Positions 5,971-11,851 of a stretch of 11,851 nt of DNA are shown piece after piece. The DNA is from Solirubrobacteraceae bacterium (lineage in GTDB: Bacteria > Actinomycetota > Thermoleophilia > Solirubrobacterales > Solirubrobacteraceae): NCBI GenBank assembly GCA_019683665.1, contig JADGIB010000089.1:1-11851 (forward strand), given 5' to 3'. Under the pieces are notes generated by a model, which did no database searches, was not told where the DNA came from, and saw only the letters and a list, made by a program, of their open reading frames with translations. Each line of letters begins with the position of its first letter. Positions within the stretch are counted from its first letter, which is position 1. Position numbers and translations under genes: made by a program.

Positions 5971-7400
5971 CCCCGCTGCTCGAGGCCGTGGGCGTGGTGA
6001 AGACGTTCCCCGGCGTGCGCGCGCTGGACGGCGTCGACTTCGAGCTGCGCGCGGGCGAGGTCCACGCGCTGCTCGGCGAGAACGGGGCCGGGAAGTCGAC
6101 CCTCATGCGCATCCTCGCCGGCGACCACGTGCCCGACGCCGGCGAGCTGCGCTTCGACGGCCGGCCGGTGCGCCTGGCGTCTCCGGCGGACGCGATCGCG
6201 CACGGCGTGCGCCTCGTCGCCCAGGAGCGCGCGCTCGTGCCGACGCTGTCGGTCGGCGAGAACGTCCTGCTGGGGCGGCTCCCGCGCCGCCGCGGGCGGG
6301 TCGACTGGGGGGCGGTGCGCGCGCAGGCGGCCGAGCTGCTGGCCCGCGTCGGGCTGGACGTCGACCCCGCGACCGAGCTCGGGCTGCTGCGCCGGGACGA
6401 GCAGCAGCTCGTCGAGGTCGCCAAGGCGCTGTCCGACGAGGGGCGGATCCTCATCCTCGACGAGGCGACGGCCTCCCTGTCGACGTCCGAGTCCGAGCGG
6501 CTGTTCGACGTCGTCCGGGGCCTCCGAGCCCACGGGGTCGGGATCGTCTACATCACCCACCGGGTGGGCGAGCTCGCCTCGGTCGCCGATCGCGTGACGG
6601 TCCTGCGCGACGGGCGCAACGTCCTCACGGCGCCCTTGGCCGAGACCTCCCACGAGGGCCTCGTCGAGCAGATGGTCGGGCGGCGGCTCGCGGACCTGTA
6701 CCCCCGGGCGCGGCCCGAGCCGGGGGAGGTCCGCCTGCGGGTCGACGGGCTCAGCGCCGACGGCGTGTGCAGCGACGTCTCCCTCGAGGTCCGGGCGGGC
6801 GAGATCGTCGCGCTGTTCGGGCTCGTGGGGTCGGGAGCCACCGAGATCCCCTACGCGATCGCCGGCGACGTGTCGGCGCGGGGCGTCGTCGAGGTGCGCG
6901 GCCGCGTCGGGCTCGTGCCGGCCGACCGGCGCTCGGAGGGGCTGTTCCCGCAAGGCACCGTCGGCCGCAACATCGGGGCCGCGACGCTCGGGCGCTACGG
7001 CCCGGCCGGGATCTACCTCCGCGGACGCGAGACGGCGGCGGCGCGCCGCCAGATCGCGGCGCTCGACCTGCGTCCCCCGCGGCCGTGGGCGCCGGTCGCG
7101 AAGCTGTCGGGCGGCAACCAGCAGAAGGCGGTCCTCGGGCGCTGGCTGGAGCGAGGCGCGGACGTCCTGCTGCTCTCCGAGCCCACCCGCGGCGTCGACG
7201 TCGGCGCCCGCGCCGAGATCTACCGCCTGCTCGGCGACCTCTGCGCCGGCGGGCGGTCGGTCCTGCTGGCGTCCTCGGACCTCGACGAGGTCGTCGGTCT
7301 GGCCGACCGCGTGCACGTCGTCTCGCGGGGACGCGTCGTGTCGGTCCTGGCCGGCGACGAGGTGCGGCACGACCGGGTGCTGGAGGTGGCGACCCGATGA
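5967..7400 (+). CDS. Ribose-type sugar ABC transporter, two-domain ATP-binding protein
   Basis: This is the cytoplasmic ATPase (CUT2 family) of the second importer, 477 residues. The first domain has Walker A GENGAGKST (37-45), Q-loop Q86, a divergent signature LRRDEQQ (141-147), Walker B ILILDE (161-166) with EAT instead of the usual EPT, and switch H198. The second domain lacks a true Walker A (GLVGSGATE, 285-293, alanine instead of lysine) and has serine S404 in place of the Walker B aspartate (LLLSEP, 401-406). It keeps a perfect LSGGNQQK signature (380-387) and E405. Thus the site made by the first Walker A and the second signature should be active, and the other is probably degenerate, more so than in E. 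coli RbsA. It overlaps both flanking permease genes by four bases, which supports one heteromeric complex. Confidence 0.95.
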   Translation: MTPLLEAVGVVKTFPGVRALDGVDFELRAGEVHALLGENGAGKSTLMRILAGDHVPDAGELRFDGRPVRLASPADAIAHGVRLVAQERALVPTLSVGENVLLGRLPRRRGRVDWGAVRAQAAELLARVGLDVDPATELGLLRRDEQQLVEVAKALSDEGRILILDEATASLSTSESERLFDVVRGLRAHGVGIVYITHRVGELASVADRVTVLRDGRNVLTAPLAETSHEGLVEQMVGRRLADLYPRARPEPGEVRLRVDGLSADGVCSDVSLEVRAGEIVALFGLVGSGATEIPYAIAGDVSARGVVEVRGRVGLVPADRRSEGLFPQGTVGRNIGAATLGRYGPAGIYLRGRETAAARRQIAALDLRPPRPWAPVAKLSGGNQQKAVLGRWLERGADVLLLSEPTRGVDVGARAEIYRLLGDLCAGGRSVLLASSDLDEVVGLADRVHVVSRGRVVSVLAGDEVRHDRVLEVATR

Positions 7401-8404
7401 GCCGCTTCGCCCTCCGCGCCGCGCGCAGCCCCGAACTCTACCTGCTCGTGCTGCTGGCGGCGACCCTGGTCTGGTTCTCGGCGAACAACCCGTTCTTCGG
7501 GACCTCCGCGAACTTCACGGGCCTGGCCGCCGGCGCCGCGGTCCTCGGCGTCGCCGCGATGGGGGTGACGGTGGCCCTGGCGGCGGGCGCGATCGACTTC
7601 TCGATCGCCGGGACGATCGCGCTCTCCGGCGTCGTCGCAGCGTGGCTGGACACCCGCGTCGGCGGCGTCGTCGCCATCCTCGGCGCGCTCGCCGTCGCGG
7701 TCCTCGTCGGGATCGTGAACGGGACCGTCGTCACGCGCTTCGGGATCAACCCGTTCATCGCCACGCTGGCGACGGCCGGCACCCTGCGGGGCCTCGCGTT
7801 CCTGGTCGCCGGCTCCTCGGCCGGGATCGTGATCGAGGACGGGCCGATCGTCACCATCGGCCAGCACGAGATCGTCGGCATCCCGGTCCCGATCGTGATG
7901 TTCGCGGTGATCGCCGTGCTCGGCTGGGCGCTGCTCGCGCACACGCCGGCGGGACGGGCGCTGCTCGCCGTCGGCGGCAACCCCGAGGCCGCGCGCCTCT
8001 CGGGCATCGGCGTCGCCGGCGCCCAGCGGTGGGCCTACCTGGCCTCGGCGGGCGCGGCGGGCGTCGCGGGCATCCTGCTGGCCGGGCGGACCGGCAGCGG
8101 CCTGCCGCAGGCGGCGGCCGGCCAGGAGCTGCTCGTCTACAGTGCCGTCATCCTCGGCGGGACGAGCCTGTGGGGCGGCCGGGCCACGGTCATCGGGTCG
8201 GTGCTCGGCATCCTGTTCGTGGAGACGCTGCGCAACGGGCTGGTGCTCGAACGGGTGTCGCCGTACTGGCAGACGATCCTCCAGGGGGTCTTCCTCGTCG
8301 CCGCGGTGTGGCTCGTCCGCCAGCAGCAGCTCGGGCGCGACCCGGTGTGGCTGGCGCAGCGGATCGCGCGACGACGACGGTCCCCGCAGGTGGAGGCGCC
8401 ATGA
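7397..8404 (+). CDS. Ribose-type sugar ABC transporter, permease protein B
   Basis: This is the second BPD_transp_2 inner-membrane permease of this operon, 335 residues. It is clearly not a copy of permease A: the motifs read IDFSIAG (66-72), VNGTVV (107-112), GRALLAVGGN (186-195), ARLSGI (199-204) and GGTSLWGGRA (254-263). It has a short N-terminus and an arginine-rich cytoplasmic tail (about 305-335). The gene starts within the ATPase stop (ATGA) and its own stop overlaps the next start in the same way. Two dissimilar permeases around one ATPase resemble the Lsr (autoinducer-2) and rhamnose importers, so a heterodimeric channel is likely. In sequence style it resembles the first permease of the window (GLPQAAAGQEL against ASPQAATGMEL) more than permease A. 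Confidence 0.95.
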   Translation: MSRFALRAARSPELYLLVLLAATLVWFSANNPFFGTSANFTGLAAGAAVLGVAAMGVTVALAAGAIDFSIAGTIALSGVVAAWLDTRVGGVVAILGALAVAVLVGIVNGTVVTRFGINPFIATLATAGTLRGLAFLVAGSSAGIVIEDGPIVTIGQHEIVGIPVPIVMFAVIAVLGWALLAHTPAGRALLAVGGNPEAARLSGIGVAGAQRWAYLASAGAAGVAGILLAGRTGSGLPQAAAGQELLVYSAVILGGTSLWGGRATVIGSVLGILFVETLRNGLVLERVSPYWQTILQGVFLVAAVWLVRQQQLGRDPVWLAQRIARRRRSPQVEAP

Positions 8405-9402
8405 GCGGGCCGCTCGCCTGGTCGGAGGCGGTCGGCAAGCGCGTGCGCGTCGGCGACTGGCCCGAGCAGGCGGTCGCGACCACGCGCCGGGTCGCGGAGG
8501 CGATCCGGGCCGAGCGCTGGGAGGAGGCCGCGCAGCTCGTCGACTACTTCATGGAGGAGGCGAAGGTCTGCCACGTCGTCTACCGGACGTGGAGCGCCGG
8601 CTTCGACGCGTACCTGCGCCGCCGCGGGCTGCGCGAGGACGAGCTCGCGGCCGAGCGCGACCGCCTGGCGCGGATGCTGCGCTTCCCCGACGGGGCCCCG
8701 TTCGAGCCGTCCGGCCGCTGGAGCGACCTCGGCGCCCGGGCCGGGCGGCTGGCCAACGAGCTGCGCGGCCTCGAGGTCGGCGCCGAGGCCGCGCTCGAGC
8801 GCTTCGACGCCCTGCGCGAGGCGTGGCGGGAGCTGCACGACCGCTGGGCCGACTACCAGGCCGGGCTGCTGACGCTCGTCGCCGACCGCTTCGGCGAGGC
8901 CGCCGTCGGGGACTGCTACGCCGAGGTGCTCGAGCCGTACCTGGCCGAGCGCTACGCGCCGTTCGACACGCGCCGCCGGCCGTATGCCGAGACGCTCGAG
9001 CGCAACCTCTACATCGCCTTCGAGTCGATGCGCGCGCACCTCGTCGGGCCGGAGCGGATGGGGGATGTCGGCCTCACCGAGCACGACGACCGCTGGGTGC
9101 TCGAGTTCGACCCGTGCGGGTCGGGCGGCCGCCACACGCCCGCCGACGGCTTCGCCGTCACCCGGGAGCGGCACGACTGGGCCGGCAACCGGCGCGGCGT
9201 CTGCCTGTACTGCGCCCACTGCGTCGTCGCGCTGCAGAAGTGGCCGATCGAGCAGTGGGGCACGCCGGTGCGCGTCGTCGATCCGCCCGTCCACGGCGAC
9301 GGCGCGGAGCCCGGGCCCTGCCGGTGGACGATCTACAAGGACCCCGGCGCCGTCCCCGCCGAGGCCTACCGCAGCGTCGGCGCCGAGCCGCCCCGGCGCT
9401 GA
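8401..9402 (+). CDS. Uncharacterised protein with DPCGSGG and CX2CX2C motifs
   Basis: I cannot assign a function. The 333-residue protein has no signal peptide or membrane segment. Residues 1-215 are rich in charged, Trp-, Arg- and Glu-containing helices (for example 24-75 and 110-165). The C-terminal part holds FDPCGSGGR (236-244, C239), the cluster CLYCAHC (C268, C271, C274) and C307 in GPCRWTIYKDP (305-315). Conserved-looking Cys and His in one compact region suggest a metal or iron-sulphur site, or catalytic thiols; that is inference. The ATG lies inside the stop of permease B (ATGA), so it is translationally coupled to the importer and probably handles the imported compound or a regulator of uptake. 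I have an impression of similar uncharacterised proteins elsewhere but can name no family. Its stop directly abuts the stop of the converging lacI gene. Confidence 0.85.
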   Translation: MSGPLAWSEAVGKRVRVGDWPEQAVATTRRVAEAIRAERWEEAAQLVDYFMEEAKVCHVVYRTWSAGFDAYLRRRGLREDELAAERDRLARMLRFPDGAPFEPSGRWSDLGARAGRLANELRGLEVGAEAALERFDALREAWRELHDRWADYQAGLLTLVADRFGEAAVGDCYAEVLEPYLAERYAPFDTRRRPYAETLERNLYIAFESMRAHLVGPERMGDVGLTEHDDRWVLEFDPCGSGGRHTPADGFAVTRERHDWAGNRRGVCLYCAHCVVALQKWPIEQWGTPVRVVDPPVHGDGAEPGPCRWTIYKDPGAVPAEAYRSVGAEPPRR

Positions 9403-10437
9403 TCAGGCGCGCGGCGGCGCGCAGCTCGGGCGCGGCACGAACTCGGTCGGCAGCAGCTCCGTGCGCGGGCCGGTGTCGCCGTCGGCCAGCCGCTCCAGCA
9501 GCAGCCGCGCGGCGCGGTAGCCGATCTCGCGGTTGTCGCGGCGCACGACGGCGATCGGCGGGGTGAACAGCTCGGTGACGTCGATCGCGTCGCAGCTCAC
9601 GAGCGAGATGTCCTCGCCGAGGCGCATCCCCCGCTCGAGCAGCTCGCCGAGCGTGCCGATCAGCAGCTGGTTGCCGCCGGCGACGATCGCGGTCGGCGGC
9701 GGGTCGAGCTCGAGGAGCTGGCGCGTCGCGTTGCGGCCGTGGTCGGGCGACAGGCTCCCCTCGACGACGTGGTACGTGGCCGGGAGGTCGCGGGCCGCGA
9801 ACGCCTCCTCCAGCCCGGCCCGCCGCTCGCGCGACGGGCGCATCGGCTGGCCCACGATGAGGCCGATGCGCCGGTGGCCGAGGTCGAGCAGGTGCGACAC
9901 GGCGTCGCGCATGCCGGTGCGATGGTCGGAGAGGACGGCGCTCGCGCCGACCTCGGGCGGCAGCTCGCGGTCGACGAGCACGGCGGGCGTGCCGAACTGC
10001 CGCAGGACGTCGATCGTGTCCGCGTGGTCCTCGGAGGCCAGCGACAGCATGAGCCCGTCGACCCGGCGCTGTTCGAAGAGGCGCACGTGGTCGGCGTCGC
10101 GCGCCGGGTCTCCCTCGGAGTCGGTCAGCAGCATCGAGTAGCCGCTCTCGCGCAGCGCCTGCTCGGCGCCCTTGACGATCTCGGCCAGCAGCGGGTTGGC
10201 GATGTCGCCGACGACGAACCCGACCGAGCGGGTGGCGCGCCGGCGCAGCGACTGGGCGAGCAGGTCGGGCTGGTAGCCGAGCTCGGCGACGACGGCCATG
10301 ACGCGCTCGCGCATGGCCGGGCTCACGTCGGGGTGGCCGGAGAGGACGCGGCTGACCGACGACATCGCGACGCCGGCGCGCTCGGCGACCTCGCGCATCG
10401 AGGCGCGGTTCGCGGATCGCGCGCGGCGCGGCGTCAC
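9403..10437 (-). CDS. LacI-family transcriptional regulator
   Basis: This is a DNA-binding repressor of 344 residues from the chosen start. The helix-turn-helix reads SMREVAERAGVAMSSVSRVL (13-32), followed by the hinge AQSLRRRATRSVGF (61-74) that inserts into a CG-centred operator. The remainder is a periplasmic-binding-type effector domain that probably binds a sugar or derivative. GTG 10437 is preferred because GGAGGG (10448-10443) is five bases upstream; ATG 10452 gives 349 residues without a good ribosome-binding site. The N-terminus has about 13 extra basic residues before the usual start of the HTH. It lies 50 bases downstream of the creatininase-family gene on the same strand, so both are probably transcribed together from the operator-bearing region at 11600, giving autoregulation. 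Likely targets are the boxes at 3619-3642 and 11605-11616. Confidence 0.94.
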   Translation of the reverse strand: MTPRRARSANRASMREVAERAGVAMSSVSRVLSGHPDVSPAMRERVMAVVAELGYQPDLLAQSLRRRATRSVGFVVGDIANPLLAEIVKGAEQALRESGYSMLLTDSEGDPARDADHVRLFEQRRVDGLMLSLASEDHADTIDVLRQFGTPAVLVDRELPPEVGASAVLSDHRTGMRDAVSHLLDLGHRRIGLIVGQPMRPSRERRAGLEEAFAARDLPATYHVVEGSLSPDHGRNATRQLLELDPPPTAIVAGGNQLLIGTLGELLERGMRLGEDISLVSCDAIDVTELFTPPIAVVRRDNREIGYRAARLLLERLADGDTGPRTELLPTEFVPRPSCAPPRA

Positions 10438-10442
10438 CGGAT

Positions 10443-10448
10443 CCCTCC
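10443..10448 (-). promoter_or_regulatory. Ribosome-binding site GGAGGG deciding the lacI start
   Basis: On the minus strand GGAGGG lies five bases before GTG 10437. The ATG at 10452 would lie upstream of this site, which argues that GTG is the real start. Confidence 0.6.
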
Positions 10449-10487
10449 GCATCGGGATGTTGACGGGCGGGCGCGCACCGGGCGATC

Positions 10488-11588
10488 CTAGCTCGTCGTC
10501 GGAAGGGTTCCGGCGACGACCCGGCGGGTCACGCCGGCCAGGCCGAGCTCGAGCCGCACGGGCGCGCCGGGGCCGGCGCCCGGCGGCTCCGGCAGGTCGA
10601 TCGTGGCGGTCTGGCCGCGCCGCACGTAGAAGCCCGACTCGGGCCCCAGCGACGCGGCGCTGACCGGCGTGCCCGTCTCGCCCGGGCTGTCGTTGACGAG
10701 CCGCACCTCGGCCGGGTCCACCGGGGCGCCGGCGACCTCGATCCGCAGCGCGCTGAGGTGGCGCGACGCCCGCCCCGGGTTGTGGAGCCCGAGCCGGACC
10801 CGGCCGCGCCGACCCGGGGCGGCGGCGGTGAGCTGCAGCGGCTCGGGCCAGCACCAGTCGACGAACCGCCTCAGGTCGGCGAGGTCCTCGACCTCGCCGC
10901 CGTCGAGCAGCCGCCGCGCCCGCTCGGCGAGCCGGTCGGCGGCCGCCTCGATCGCCGTGCGGCCCCACTCCGGGTCGGCCGTGAAGCGCGGGTTCGGGCC
11001 GTAGACCCCGGCGTGGGCCGCCTGCGGGTCCTCGCTCAGGCGGTCCAGGCGCACGAGCGACGGCGCCAGCGCCTGCATCCAGGAGGTCTCCACGAGCGCG
11101 GCGTGGTCGATCACCCGCGGCTCGCCCTCCTGCGGGCCGTCGAGCGCGGCGGCGTTCAGCTCCAGCCAGCAGAGCCCGTAGGCGCGCAGCCCCGGGCGGG
11201 CGGCGGTCAGCTCGCCGCAGACGCGCTTGAGGAGGTGGACGAGGTCGAGCGGGCCGTGCCCGGTCAGCACGACGACGACGCGGAACCCGCGGTCGGCCAG
11301 GCGCGCGACCGTCTCGCGGACGGTCGCCTCGACGAGCTCGGCCGGGAACGAGAGCGTGAACGGCAGGTCCAGGCACCCGCAGGCCAGGTAGGTCGGCGGC
11401 AGGACGACGCCGCCTGCCCGCTCGGCCGCCGCGAGCGCGAGGCCGTGGGACGTGAAGCCGTCGACGCCGAATGGGAGATGGGGGCCGTGGTGCTCGAGCG
11501 TCCCGATCGGCACCCACGCGATCGGGGCGGCCTCGACGAGGGCCGCCAGCTCCGCGGCGTGGAGGTGCTCGTACCGGCGCTCGGCCAT
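10488..11588 (-). CDS. Creatininase-family amidohydrolase with an extra C-terminal beta-rich domain
   Basis: This is a predicted metal-dependent hydrolase. Residues 1-230 show the creatininase fold (PF02633): GTLEHHGPHLPFGVD (29-43) supplies the metal ligands E32, H34 and D43, TGHGPLD (109-115) carries H111 (usually NGHGGN), and DHAALVETS (161-169) matches HAxxxETS with E167. Family members include creatininase, MftE peptidase and formamidopyrimidine hydrolase, so the substrate is open; cleavage of an amide is the common theme. At 366 residues it is about 110 longer than usual: residues 250-366 form a Pro/Gly/Val-rich, probably beta-sandwich tail. ATG 11588 (or ATG 11600, 370 residues) is chosen over the open frame further upstream because that would run through the operator. 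Neither has a clear ribosome-binding site, so a leaderless or weakly led message is possible. lacI follows by 50 bases. Confidence 0.88.
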   Translation of the reverse strand: MAERRYEHLHAAELAALVEAAPIAWVPIGTLEHHGPHLPFGVDGFTSHGLALAAAERAGGVVLPPTYLACGCLDLPFTLSFPAELVEATVRETVARLADRGFRVVVVLTGHGPLDLVHLLKRVCGELTAARPGLRAYGLCWLELNAAALDGPQEGEPRVIDHAALVETSWMQALAPSLVRLDRLSEDPQAAHAGVYGPNPRFTADPEWGRTAIEAAADRLAERARRLLDGGEVEDLADLRRFVDWCWPEPLQLTAAAPGRRGRVRLGLHNPGRASRHLSALRIEVAGAPVDPAEVRLVNDSPGETGTPVSAASLGPESGFYVRRGQTATIDLPEPPGAGPGAPVRLELGLAGVTRRVVAGTLPTTS

Positions 11589-11604
11589 CGGCCAGACCAT
11601 AGCC

Positions 11605-11616
11605 GGAATCGGTTCC
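11605..11616 (-). promoter_or_regulatory. LacI-type operator box O3 upstream of the creatininase-lacI unit
   Basis: On the minus strand this reads GGAACCGATTCC, within a 16-base near-palindrome CCGGAACCGATTCCGG (11618-11603) that is symmetric at 14 of 16 positions. It differs from O1 at a single base and has the central CG expected for a LacI-family site. It ends only five bases before ATG 11600, so bound repressor would block initiation or early elongation. Confidence 0.7.
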
Positions 11617-11650
11617 GGGGCGGGAGGGCGCGCGGCGGCGCCCCGCCCCG
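11616..11650. repeat. Perfect 9-bp GC-rich inverted repeat in the divergent gap
   Basis: CGGGGCGGG (11616-11624) and CCCGCCCCG (11642-11650) are exact inverted copies separated by 17 bases. The loop can partly pair as well (GGGCGC 11626-11631 with GCGCCC 11638-11643, as an alternative). There is no T-run on either side, so it is not a standard terminator. It abuts operator O3. Confidence 0.6.
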
Positions 11651-11687
11651 ATAGAGGGTGGCCCGCACGGGGCAACGGGTCCGGTGC

Positions 11688-11846
11688 ATGGTCGTGTTCG
11701 TCATCATCGACGTGCTCGTCGTCCTGGCGGCGATCGGGTTCGCGGTGCGCACCGCGGTGCGCGGGCCGCGGGAGCCGGCCTGGTGGCCGGAGTTCGAGCG
11801 CGACTTCCGCGCCTACGCGGCCCGGCGCCGCCCCGAGACGCGCTGA
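11688..11846 (+). CDS. Possible small single-pass membrane protein
   Basis: This is a predicted 52-residue protein with one hydrophobic segment at its N-terminus (VVFVIIDVLVVLAAIGFAV, residues 2-20), followed by a basic and aromatic tail containing PAWWPEFERDF (30-40) and ending in an arginine-rich stretch. The pattern, an N-terminal anchor with a WWPEFERDF-like cytoplasmic tail, looks like a real small actinobacterial membrane protein rather than a chance frame. The start is uncertain: ATG 11688 has no clear ribosome-binding site, and GTG 11658 gives ten more residues with AGAGG too close to help. It is transcribed away from the creatininase gene. No function is assigned, and a link to the transporter is not shown. 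Confidence 0.5.
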   Translation: MVVFVIIDVLVVLAAIGFAVRTAVRGPREPAWWPEFERDFRAYAARRRPETR

Positions 11847-11851
11847 CCGCG

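Noticed and set aside
9395..9410. GGCGCTGATCAGGCGC as a bidirectional terminator
   Set aside because: The palindrome is continuous with no loop and has no T-run, so a stable terminator hairpin is not supported.
10453..11517. N-terminal extension of the LacI protein reading in another frame across the creatininase gene
   Set aside because: The sequence is low-complexity Arg/Ala/Gly/Pro, the creatininase frame is the real one there, and the HTH begins right after GTG 10437.
11589..11675. Longer creatininase-family protein starting at TTG 11675
   Set aside because: The extension runs through the operator and inverted repeat, is Pro/Ala/Arg-rich filler, and homologous sequence starts near MAERRYEHL.
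1..11851. CRISPR array, tRNA, rRNA, integrase or defence genes
   Set aside because: No spaced repeats, tRNA-like arms, or matching protein motifs were seen on either strand.

Overview
The window is a very GC-rich, densely packed segment from a high-GC bacterium. GTG starts, strong GGAGG ribosome-binding sites, ATGA overlaps and a Tat-type lipoprotein all fit an actinobacterial-type genome; a Thermoleophilia/Solirubrobacterales-like actinobacterium is my best guess, but only by inference from composition and gene style. The left end looks like a contig edge: bases 6-39 align without gaps, 26 of 34, to the Illumina Nextera read-2 adaptor including the Tn5 mosaic end. Genomic sequence therefore probably begins near base 40, inside a gene.

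Layout. (1) 40-3563, plus strand: the 3' part of a ribose-type operon, with a two-domain ABC ATPase (5' end missing), a permease and a Gfo/Idh/MocA oxidoreductase. (2) 3564-3660: a 97-base regulatory gap with a possible promoter and two abutting LacI-type operator boxes. (3) 3661-9402, plus strand: a second complete ribose-type operon, with a Tat-exported binding lipoprotein, permease A, a two-domain ATPase, permease B and a cysteine-motif protein of unknown function; the last three junctions are 4-base ATGA overlaps. (4) 9403-11588, minus strand: a two-gene unit in which a long creatininase-family amidohydrolase is followed by a LacI-family repressor; it converges on unit 3 with no bases between the stop codons. 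(5) 11589-11687: a divergent regulatory gap with a third operator box and a 9-bp perfect inverted repeat. (6) 11688-11846, plus strand: a possible small single-pass membrane protein.

How it may work together. The box GGAANCGNTTCC occurs in front of the binding-protein gene (two copies) and in front of the creatininase-lacI unit (one copy, 11 of 12 bases identical to the best upstream copy). The simplest reading is a local regulon: the LacI-family protein represses the second transporter operon and its own unit, and is released when the imported compound or a derivative appears. The transporter uses two different permeases on one ATPase, like the Lsr and rhamnose systems. Its operon ends in an uncharacterised CX2CX2C protein, and the repressor unit carries a metal-dependent amidohydrolase-fold enzyme. 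These two enzymes plus the oxidoreductase may process an unidentified sugar-like substrate. The substrate cannot be read from the sequence.

No RNA genes, CRISPR array, insertion sequence or integrase were seen. No gene-free stretch reaches 300 bases.
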